From an uncultured Anaerolineales bacterium (GTDB lineage Bacteria; Chloroflexota; Anaerolineae; Anaerolineales; UBA6663): a stretch of 64,000 bases of DNA. Location of the stretch: contig CALFZO010000021.1 in assembly GCA_937952305.1 (NCBI GenBank), positions 1 to 64,000 on the forward strand, in the 5' to 3' direction. The first letter of the stretch is position 1. Every line of letters begins with the position of its first letter. The translations under genes were made by a program, and so were the position numbers. The notes under the pieces are model-generated. The model was not told the DNA's origin. It saw nothing but the letters and a program-made list of their open reading frames with translations, and ran no database searches. Positions 52,220-58,735 of the stretch are shown here, piece after piece.

Positions 52220-53106
52220 CCCCAAAGCGCCGGCGCCTCTTCCCTGAGGCTGCGGAAGAAAGCAATGGCCAGGCCGATGGCGAAGGCGCCCATCACGACC
52301 CAGGAGCCGATCATGCCGATGTAGACGCCGACCGGGAACGTGATCCCGGCCAGAGTCTGCGCGACGGTCTGAGCGATCACGACCAGGCCGATGAGCGTGC
52401 ACAGGACGAGCAGCGGCGCAGCCAGCAGATAGCCCAGGGGTTCGCGCCGCAGCACGGCCAGGCCGGCCAGGATGACCACCGGGGCGATGATGGCGATGTC
52501 GAAAGCATGGGTGAACAGGGTGGTGTCGGCGCCCAGGTTGGCCGGCGTCCGGCCGTCCAGCACGGGACCGATCAACTCACTGGCCCAAATCGAGAAGACA
52601 CCTGCGCCGGCCACGATCAGGAAGGCCGCCAGCCCCCGGCGCGGCAGGCGCGGGGAGAGCCGTGCCGCCAAACCAGTTGAGTCGATCGCGGTCAGCGCGG
52701 AGATAAAGGCGAAGAAGCTGACCGAGAACAGGGCGACATAGACCGGGAACAGACGGTTGAAAGCGGCTGAGAAGGCCAGCGACGCACCGTAGTACAGGAA
52801 GAAGCTGAGGACACCGGCAAGGATCAGCCCGCCGCGCAGCGAGCCGCGCCGGTAGGACCGGAACGCCAGCCCCAATAGGGGCAGACCCGCGCCGAGCGCC
52901 ACTGCGTCGGTCCCGCGGAAGATCGGGGCCTTGAAGTACGAATCGTACCGGTACAGGCCTTGCCCGTAAATCTGCACGGTCGCGCCGCGCAGCGTCGTGA
53001 AGGGGAAGGGGGCGCCGGTCTGCCAGAACAATCCCGCGCCGGCCGTGATCAGGGTCAGGGCGGCGATCGCCGGGACAAGCCAGTTGAGAGCGGACCGCTG
53101 TTTCAT
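52216..53106 (-). CDS. Multi-pass membrane protein (paralogous family, copy 3)
   Basis: 296 residues, about eight helices, clearly related to the 48076 and 35493 proteins. The exported N-terminal loop holds TLRGATVQIYGQGLYRYDSYF; the core has TDAVALGAGLPLLGLAF, SYRRGSLRGGLILAG and LRREPLGYLLA. It starts 10 bases after the Tat flavodoxin, which repeats the flavodoxin/membrane-protein order seen at 36985-35493. A redox link between the two products is possible but unproven. Confidence 0.85.
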   Translation of the reverse strand: MKQRSALNWLVPAIAALTLITAGAGLFWQTGAPFPFTTLRGATVQIYGQGLYRYDSYFKAPIFRGTDAVALGAGLPLLGLAFRSYRRGSLRGGLILAGVLSFFLYYGASLAFSAAFNRLFPVYVALFSVSFFAFISALTAIDSTGLAARLSPRLPRRGLAAFLIVAGAGVFSIWASELIGPVLDGRTPANLGADTTLFTHAFDIAIIAPVVILAGLAVLRREPLGYLLAAPLLVLCTLIGLVVIAQTVAQTLAGITFPVGVYIGMIGSWVVMGAFAIGLAIAFFRSLREEAPALWG

Positions 53107-53116
53107 CCCTAGGCTC

Positions 53117-53752
53117 CTAGGCCAGCACCGTCTGCGCCCAGGTGCGGATAGCGGACCAGTCGCGCTTGTCCGCGTCCTGCGCCTTTATCGCCTGGCTGAT
53201 CATGCGGTCCAGGATCGACATCTTGGCCAGTTCCAGCTTGCCGGCGAAGAAGACCTCGGATTGGGGGGTCAGGAACTGGTGAACCCCGTCCAGGTACGCA
53301 GCGCGCAGCTGGCGGCTCTCGGGCTCGTCACCAGTGTGCAGCATATGGACGGTGAAGAAGGCGGTCGGCTTCTGCTGCAGCGCCGCCGCGTTCTGCTCCA
53401 CGAACCGGACGGCCTCCGGCAGCCACTGGCCCATGCGGATGGCGCTGCCCACAATGACGGCCCGGTAGCCGTCTAACGCCTTGACCGTGCCGGCCAGGCG
53501 GACGTCCACCGCCAGGCCGCGCCGGGTGAGTTCGTCGGCGATGGCCCGCGCCACCTCGCCCGTGGACCCGCACTTGCTGGCGTACGTGATCAGGATTCTG
53601 TCGGTCATGGCGTTGTCTCCGGTGCTTTCATAGAAATCGAGCGCAGGTGGTTGGGCAGCCAGGTAGCTCAGGCCGCTGCAGGCCACTACCGTGCCACCCA
53701 GGCCCAGACCGGCGGCCTGAAGGAACTTGCGGCGGGTCATGGCAGTCTTCAT
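53117..53752 (-). CDS. Tat-exported flavodoxin-domain protein
   Basis: 211 residues from ATG 53752. The N-terminus TRRKFLQAAGLGLGGTVVAC has the twin-arginine signal and ends in a Cys, so the protein may be an exported lipoprotein. From residue 49 a flavodoxin domain starts (MTDRILITYASKCGSTGEVARAI), with GSAIRMGQWLPEAVRFVEQ and KRDWSAIRTWA. It is close to the cytosolic flavodoxin at 36467. A second ATG at 53608, with GGAG upstream, would give the flavodoxin domain alone. It is the first gene after promoter copy C. Confidence 0.9.
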   Translation of the reverse strand: MKTAMTRRKFLQAAGLGLGGTVVACSGLSYLAAQPPALDFYESTGDNAMTDRILITYASKCGSTGEVARAIADELTRRGLAVDVRLAGTVKALDGYRAVIVGSAIRMGQWLPEAVRFVEQNAAALQQKPTAFFTVHMLHTGDEPESRQLRAAYLDGVHQFLTPQSEVFFAGKLELAKMSILDRMISQAIKAQDADKRDWSAIRTWAQTVLA

Positions 53753-53774
53753 CGGAATGTCTCCCACGGGCTTC

Positions 53775-53842
53775 ACTATAGGCGGCGGGAAACGAAAACT
53801 CCCCCGGCCGCGGGGGAGTTTTAGCCTGGCCGGTCGGCCAGG
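53775..53842 (-). promoter_or_regulatory. Composite CCTGG-box promoter, copy C (Tat flavodoxin operon)
   Basis: Box CCTGGCCGGTCGGCCAGG at 53825-53842 is a perfect palindrome with a 2-base centre; 5 bases; ACTCCCCC-N6-GGGGGAGT at 53798-53819; 17 bases; -10 TATAGT at 53780-53775 on the minus strand. The palindrome extends to a 12-bp stem (AAAACTCCCCCG 53795-53806 with 53811-53822), followed by CGTTTC, so it may also end the transglutaminase transcript. Confidence 0.8.
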
Positions 53843-53877
53843 GGCGAAAGGCGGAGACGGGCGGGCGCCCGGCGGGC

Positions 53878-54780
53878 TCAGACCGGCAGCCGGTCGCGCA
53901 GTTCGGGGAGCGGCACGCTCGCGACACCCTGGGCCGTGTAGCTGCGGATGACGTCCGGCACGCGCAGGCCGGCGTTGTTCTGGTACAGCGCGCGCACCTG
54001 GTCGAAGTCGGGCACATCGCCGGCGGTCAGTTCGGCGACTTCGTCGAGCAGCGCCAGGTCGGCGGCGGTGAGGTCCTCGTCGCGGGCGTCGGCCAGGCCC
54101 CAGCCGTCCCAGGGCAGAAGCTCGACCTTGTTGAGCGCGGCCACGTCGCGAACCAGGTCGCCGCGCACGAACCACAGCCCCTTCAGGTCGGCGATGCCGA
54201 AGGCGTTCGGGTCGGCCTGGCCGGACCGGCAGGCCTGCCAGGCCTGGCCGCCGACGACGAACTGGTCGCGCGGCACGTCCAGCGGGTCAAACCCGATCGA
54301 CAGCGCCTGGCGCTGCAGCTCGTCCAGTTGCGCATCCACCAGCACCCAGCGCGCCTCGCCGGAGTGCCAGTATTCACAGACCCAATGGTCTTCGAAGTGG
54401 CCGGGGATGAAGTAGCGGCCGAACCCGCAGCGGGCGCGGGCCGGCACACCCTGCTGGCGCAGCAACGCGGTGAGCAGCACGGTGAAATCGCGGCAGTTGC
54501 CCACCAGGCGGGCTTCTGGCGGCCGAGCCTCGCTCAGAGGGCGTGGGTCCAACGCCAACAGCCGATCGATCTTGGCGGCCACAGACCGGATCTGGACCTC
54601 GGCCTGGCGCGCCTCGGGCAGCCGCACGCCGTAGCGCTCGGCCCAGAAGATGTGCAGCTGCAGGCCTTGCACGGTCCGGCACAGGTCGGCCAGGTCAGTC
54701 GGCGCCGCCTCCAGCCGGTCGGCGTGCCGGCCGGGGTTGGTCATGGGGCTGTGGGCGGTGAAGTAGGCCAGGTTAGACAT
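53878..54780 (-). CDS. Transglutaminase-like protein
   Basis: 300 residues from ATG 54780. The transglutaminase-fold triad is visible: Cys96 in VGNCRDFTVLLTALLRQQGVPAR, His132 in HFEDHW, Asp149 in WVLVDAQLD. Such bacterial proteins act as proteases, amidases or cross-linking enzymes. There is no signal peptide, so it is cytosolic. A TACAAT box at 54821 lies at a leader of about 34 bases. It ends before promoter copy C. Confidence 0.9.
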   Translation of the reverse strand: MSNLAYFTAHSPMTNPGRHADRLEAAPTDLADLCRTVQGLQLHIFWAERYGVRLPEARQAEVQIRSVAAKIDRLLALDPRPLSEARPPEARLVGNCRDFTVLLTALLRQQGVPARARCGFGRYFIPGHFEDHWVCEYWHSGEARWVLVDAQLDELQRQALSIGFDPLDVPRDQFVVGGQAWQACRSGQADPNAFGIADLKGLWFVRGDLVRDVAALNKVELLPWDGWGLADARDEDLTAADLALLDEVAELTAGDVPDFDQVRALYQNNAGLRVPDVIRSYTAQGVASVPLPELRDRLPV

Positions 54781-54820
54781 AGACACGCACCTCTTGGACG
54801 GGGACTTTACCCCTGTCAGG

Positions 54821-54826
54821 ATTGTA
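54821..54826 (-). promoter_or_regulatory. -10 box candidate (TACAAT) for the transglutaminase-like gene
   Basis: Minus-strand TACAAT, 40 bases before the ATG at 54780, in the short gap after the SDR gene. No CCTGG box at the 44-base position and no clear -35. Confidence 0.35.
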
Positions 54827-54843
54827 ACCCTGAAGCGCTTCCC

Positions 54844-56055
54844 TCAGGCGCGCTCCAGCAGCGTCTGCAAGGATTCGACCTCGGTCTGCCAGGCGTGGAT
54901 ATGCCGCAGGTAGTCCTCGAGTCTGGCCGCATTCTTTTCATAGCCGCGCGCCAGGTCGGCCAGGTGGGCGTAGTAGCCGGCAAGTTTGTCCAGGGGCGGG
55001 CGCAGCGCGGGCAGGGCGCCGGCCTGCAAGCCGGCCTCCAACTGTTGCAGGGCGCTCAGCCACTCCTCGACCGGCCTCCCGGCCACCTTCTTGAAGTCAC
55101 GGACCACCCACAGCCGCTCGAAGAGCGGGCGCTGCTGCCAGCCCGCCGCTTGGTCGGCCAGCGTCTGGCGGACGGCGCGGCACAGGTTCTGCGCCTGGCG
55201 GGCCGTATCGGCTGCGAGCGTCGGCTGGCCCGCCTCGGCCGCGCCGCCATAACCCGGGCAGGCCGCGCGCAACGCCTGCATCGACGAGATCTCCTGCCCG
55301 CGAAACTTCTCGGCCAGGGCGATGGCGGCCGCGAATCCGGCGCCGGCCTCCTCCGCGGACAAAACCGCGGCTTGGTTCATCTCGAAGAACTCGGCCACCG
55401 TCAACCCCATCAACGGCGCCAGGCGCTCCACCGCGGTCTGCGCGGTCTGGGTGGGCACCAGCCCCGGGCCGATGGCGAAGGCGGCCACGCCGGTGCCTTC
55501 CAACTCGGCGTCGAGCGTCTCCGCCAGGTGCACCTGCGCGGCCTTGAACGTCTCATAAGCGCCCAGGTAGGCCGTGCCCGCGGAGGACACGCACACAAAG
55601 GTCCCGTGCTGGCGTCCGAGCATGCCCGGCAGGAAGGCGCGCGCCAGCAGCACCGGCCCGCGCAGGTTGACCCGGTAGCTGGCGTCCCACTTCTCGATCG
55701 GCACTTCCTTGACCGCGCCCAGCACGGCTACCGTGGCGTTGTTGAGGACGATGTCGACCTTGCCGAAGCGCCGGACCACGGCCTGGGCCAGCGCCTCCAC
55801 GCTGTGCTCATCGCCGATGTCGGTTGGCACGCAGACCACGCGCTCCAGGCCGAACTCCGCCGCCAGGGCGCGCTCGGCCTCCGGACCGGTCTGTGGGTTG
55901 ACCTCAGCCAGGACGACGTTGGCGCCCAGCCACAGCAGCGACCGGGCCGCCTCATAACCGATGCCGCCGCCGGCCCCGCTGATTACGGCCGTCTCGCCGC
56001 GCAGGCGGTTGGGTGCCAGGCCGAGCTGGCTGATAACCAGTTGTCTGTCAGTCAT
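54844..56055 (-). CDS. SDR-family oxidoreductase with a C-terminal helical extension
   Basis: 403 residues from ATG 56055, whose ATGA overlaps the stop of the serine hydrolase gene. Residues 20-270 are a classical SDR: SGAGGGIG at 26-33, NNAT at 105-108 in place of NNAG, Ser158 and Tyr167-x3-Lys171 (YETFK). The remaining 130 or so residues are helical with likely coiled coils (DTARQAQNLCRAVRQTLADQ, LFERLWVVRDFKKVAG, YEKNAARLEDYLRHIHAWQ), with no dehydrogenase counterpart. An added regulatory or binding domain is likely. Confidence 0.9.
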   Translation of the reverse strand: MTDRQLVISQLGLAPNRLRGETAVISGAGGGIGYEAARSLLWLGANVVLAEVNPQTGPEAERALAAEFGLERVVCVPTDIGDEHSVEALAQAVVRRFGKVDIVLNNATVAVLGAVKEVPIEKWDASYRVNLRGPVLLARAFLPGMLGRQHGTFVCVSSAGTAYLGAYETFKAAQVHLAETLDAELEGTGVAAFAIGPGLVPTQTAQTAVERLAPLMGLTVAEFFEMNQAAVLSAEEAGAGFAAAIALAEKFRGQEISSMQALRAACPGYGGAAEAGQPTLAADTARQAQNLCRAVRQTLADQAAGWQQRPLFERLWVVRDFKKVAGRPVEEWLSALQQLEAGLQAGALPALRPPLDKLAGYYAHLADLARGYEKNAARLEDYLRHIHAWQTEVESLQTLLERA

Positions 56056-57572
56056 GGCTTGACCTCCACGGCGGCCAGGCGCGAGGGGTGCCCGGAGCCG
56101 ACGAGCCAGATCAGCTTCACCACTCCCTGCGCGTAATCCGGGACCGTGCCGAGGAGGCACAGCAGGCTGATATCGGGCAGCGTGTCCCCCATGGTCCGCA
56201 GTTGGTAGGTGAGGTTGAAGCGGTAGCCGAAGAAGCCCTGCACCTGCCAGAAGACGACGGCCAGGATGACGCTCGGGATCAGGAAACTCACGGCCACGTC
56301 CCAGGCCCGGCGGGCCGGCGACCACGCCCGCGCGCGCTCACGCCAGCCCCGCAGCGCGATCACGTTGAACGTCTGAAACGCGCCCAGGGCGAGGACGAAG
56401 GCCAGCAGCAGCCAGCCCAACACCGGCACGGACCAGCCGGCCTCGACCGCGGGCGGCGGGCCGCCCAAGACGATGGCCTGCACCCCGGCGAAGACCTGTT
56501 CGGCCGAGAGATAGTGATCGAGCAGATAGCCCTCGTTGATCAACAGCACGATCCCCAGGCGCTGGGCCGGGTACAAATCCACGAAGGTCTTGAAGGTCTC
56601 GTTGGCCCCGCCGTGGTAGAGGTGCCCGCTCTCCACAAACCAACCCCAGCCATAGCCCTGCACCGGCCGGAACAGGCGCTGCAGGCCGCCCGGCTCCAGC
56701 AGGCGGGCCTGGCCGTAAACGGTGTCGTTGTTCAAGGCAATGGCGTAGCGCGCCAGGTCCTCGGCCGTGGACATGATGTAGCCGGCGGCGATCTCGTAGC
56801 GGCGGTGCGGCTGGGCGCGCGGGACCACGAAGCCGAAGAAGCGGCTGTACCCCTGCGCCAGTCCGGCCGCCTGGGCGGCCGCCGGGTCGGTGTAGGTGCG
56901 GGTCAGGCCCAGCGGATCCAGGATGTGCTCCTGGAGGTAGCGCTCATAACTCTGCCCGCTGACGGCCTCCACGATCGCGGCCAGCACGTCGTAGCCGTAA
57001 TTGAAGTATTGAAACTTGGCCCCGACCGGCGCCGTCAGGCGGGCCGACGCCAGGGCCCGCGTAAGGTCTTCGATACCAGCCGCATCGGGCAGGACGGCCA
57101 GGAAGCCGGACTCGGACAGCCCGCTGGTGTGGTGCAGCAGGTGGCTGACCGTGATGCGGGCGCTGGCCTCCGCCTCGGCGACCCGGAACCAGGGCAGGTA
57201 GGTCTGCACCGGCGCCTGCACATCGACCAGGCCTTGCTCCGCCAGTTGCGCCACCGCCAGGGCCGTGAACGATTTGCTCTGTGAGCCGATGTACATGGGC
57301 GTCTGCGGCGTCAGGGGCCGGCCCGCGCCGGCCGTGCCGTAGGCTTTCAGAACCACCACGTCCGTGCCGCGCGTGACGGCCAGGGCGACGCCGGGCAGAC
57401 CATGCTTGGCCATCTGCGCGGCGATGTACGCGTCCAGGGCGGCCGGGTCGAGCTCGGCCGCTCCGGCGCCGGCCGCGGGCGCGGCCAGAGCAGCGGCCGC
57501 CGCGCCGGTCAGGACCACAGTCAACGCCGTGACCAGAACGAGCAAGCGAAACAAAACGAAGCGCAGGGACAT
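56052..57572 (-). CDS. Secreted serine hydrolase (class C beta-lactamase fold) with membrane tail
   Basis: 506 residues from ATG 57572. A signal peptide (LFRLLVLVTALTVVLTGAAAAALA) is followed by the hydrolase domain with Ser97-x2-Lys100 (SQSK), a YFNYG motif and YHGGAN. Three to four membrane helices close the protein (VPVLGWLLLAFVLALGAF, AWDVAVSFLIPSVILAVVF). Same architecture as the protein at 42589-44514. It lies 22 bases after an orphan receiver protein and overlaps the SDR gene by 4 bases, so the three form one unit under promoter copy D. Confidence 0.9.
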   Translation of the reverse strand: MSLRFVLFRLLVLVTALTVVLTGAAAAALAAPAAGAGAAELDPAALDAYIAAQMAKHGLPGVALAVTRGTDVVVLKAYGTAGAGRPLTPQTPMYIGSQSKSFTALAVAQLAEQGLVDVQAPVQTYLPWFRVAEAEASARITVSHLLHHTSGLSESGFLAVLPDAAGIEDLTRALASARLTAPVGAKFQYFNYGYDVLAAIVEAVSGQSYERYLQEHILDPLGLTRTYTDPAAAQAAGLAQGYSRFFGFVVPRAQPHRRYEIAAGYIMSTAEDLARYAIALNNDTVYGQARLLEPGGLQRLFRPVQGYGWGWFVESGHLYHGGANETFKTFVDLYPAQRLGIVLLINEGYLLDHYLSAEQVFAGVQAIVLGGPPPAVEAGWSVPVLGWLLLAFVLALGAFQTFNVIALRGWRERARAWSPARRAWDVAVSFLIPSVILAVVFWQVQGFFGYRFNLTYQLRTMGDTLPDISLLCLLGTVPDYAQGVVKLIWLVGSGHPSRLAAVEVKP

Positions 57573-57594
57573 ATTGGTCTTCCGTCGGCCGGTG

Positions 57595-57966
57595 TCAGGC
57601 GTGAAACAAGGCCCGAATCGCTTCGGGCGGAGCGGCCTTGTCGATGAAGGCGTCGGCTTGAGCCGCGCGGGCCTCGGCGGCCGCTTCGGGCCGCGCGCTG
57701 GTGACGATGACGCGCACGCCGGGCACAACGGTCCGCAGCGCCTCCACCCGGCCGAATCGCGGCTCGCCGGGCAGCTCCCAATCCAGCACCACCACCTCCG
57801 GTTGGGCGGCGGCCAACCCGGCCAGCAGTTCGTCCATCGAGCGGGCCTCGCCCACGATCAGGACGCCGATCCGGGCCTCCAGGAGCAGGGCCAGGGCCGA
57901 GCGCAGCTGGTCGTTGTCGTCGGCCAGCAGGACGCGGTTCAGCAGAACGGTTGGTCTGCGATGCAT
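57595..57966 (-). CDS. Stand-alone response regulator receiver protein
   Basis: 123 residues, only a receiver domain: acidic pair Asp16-Asp17, phosphoryl-acceptor Asp62 in VLDWELPG, Ser90 and Lys110 (FIDKAAPP). There is no output domain. It may be phosphorylated by a kinase in the neighbourhood and act as a phosphate sink or by protein contact. Predicted transcription from promoter copy D starts at or within a base of the ATG at 57966, so the mRNA may be leaderless; no ribosome site is seen. Confidence 0.88.
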   Translation of the reverse strand: MHRRPTVLLNRVLLADDNDQLRSALALLLEARIGVLIVGEARSMDELLAGLAAAQPEVVVLDWELPGEPRFGRVEALRTVVPGVRVIVTSARPEAAAEARAAQADAFIDKAAPPEAIRALFHA

Positions 57967-57972
57967 GGCCTC

Positions 57973-58040
57973 AGTGTAGGCACCGGCGGCCGGCCTGACG
58001 CCCGCCGCCGGGTGGGTTTGCGCCTGGTCAGGTGGCCAGG
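57973..58040 (-). promoter_or_regulatory. Composite CCTGG-box promoter, copy D (receiver-hydrolase-SDR operon)
   Basis: Box CCTGGTCAGGTGGCCAGG at 58023-58040; exactly 44 bases; -10 TACACT at 57978-57973 on the minus strand. At the position of the GGGGGAGT palindrome there is only a weak likeness (GGGTGGGT at 58010-58017). The -10 ends 6 bases before the ATG at 57966. Confidence 0.65.
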
Positions 58041-58050
58041 GGCGGGAATC

Positions 58051-58078
58051 AAAACGCCCGCCGGCGGCGCGGCGGGCG
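58051..58078 (-). terminator. Intrinsic terminator of the sensor kinase-LuxR regulator operon
   Basis: CGCCCGCCG (58055-58063) pairs with CGGCGGGCG (58070-58078); on the minus strand the stem is followed by TTTTGATT. It lies 22 bases after the stop of the LuxR-type gene and 11 bases before promoter copy D. Confidence 0.7.
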
Positions 58079-58099
58079 CGGGCTCCTCCGGGCGGAGAG

Positions 58100-58735
58100 T
58101 CAGACCAGTTTCTTCTGCATCGCCAGGGCCACAGCCGCCACGCGGTTGTCCACGCCCAGCTTGGCCAGCAGGTTGCTGATGTGGTACTTGACCGTGGACA
58201 CGCTGACGACCAGGCGCTCGGCGATCTCGGCGTTGTTGAGGCCCTCGACCATCAACGCCAGCACCTCGCGCTCGCGCTCGGTCAACGCCAGGGCGGGCGG
58301 CGCCGGGGCGGGCTGCACCAGGGCCCGGGCGGCCTCGGGTGAAAGCGTCATCTGGCCGAGGTGGGCGGCGCGGATGGCCGTGGCCAGCTCGTCGGCGGTG
58401 ACGTTCTTCATCAGGTAGCCGATGGCGCCGGCCCGCAGCGCGCTCTGCACCAGGCTGTTCTCCTGGAAGCTGGTCAGCGCGATCACGTGCGTGTTCGGAT
58501 GTTGGGCGCGGATCTGCTGGGTGGCGGCCACGCCGTCCAGCACCGGCATCATCAGGTCCATCAGCACGACGTCGGGCCGCAGGAACGCGCAGCGCTGGAC
58601 GGCCTCGGCCCCGTTCTCGGCCTCGCCCACCAGCTCCAGGTCCGGCATCACCGACAGGAACGCCCCCAGGCCGGATCGGACTACGTTGTGGTCGTCGACG
58701 AGCATGACGCGGATCTTGGGTTGTGCCTGGCTCAT
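58100..58735 (-). CDS. LuxR/NarL-type response regulator
   Basis: 211 residues from ATG 58735, whose ATGA overlaps the sensor kinase stop. The receiver (about 8-125) has Asp14-Asp15, phospho-acceptor Asp60 in VLMDLMMPVLDG, Thr88 and Lys110. The C-terminal LuxR-type helix-turn-helix (about 148-205) reads LTEREREVLALMVEGLNNAEIAERLVVSVSTVKYHISNLLAKLGVDNR. Members of this family bind as dimers to imperfect palindromes upstream of -35. With its kinase it forms one two-component system, and it is the best candidate for the factor that reads the CCTGG boxes, the nearest of which is only 60 bases beyond its stop. Confidence 0.95.
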   Translation of the reverse strand: MSQAQPKIRVMLVDDHNVVRSGLGAFLSVMPDLELVGEAENGAEAVQRCAFLRPDVVLMDLMMPVLDGVAATQQIRAQHPNTHVIALTSFQENSLVQSALRAGAIGYLMKNVTADELATAIRAAHLGQMTLSPEAARALVQPAPAPPALALTEREREVLALMVEGLNNAEIAERLVVSVSTVKYHISNLLAKLGVDNRVAAVALAMQKKLV

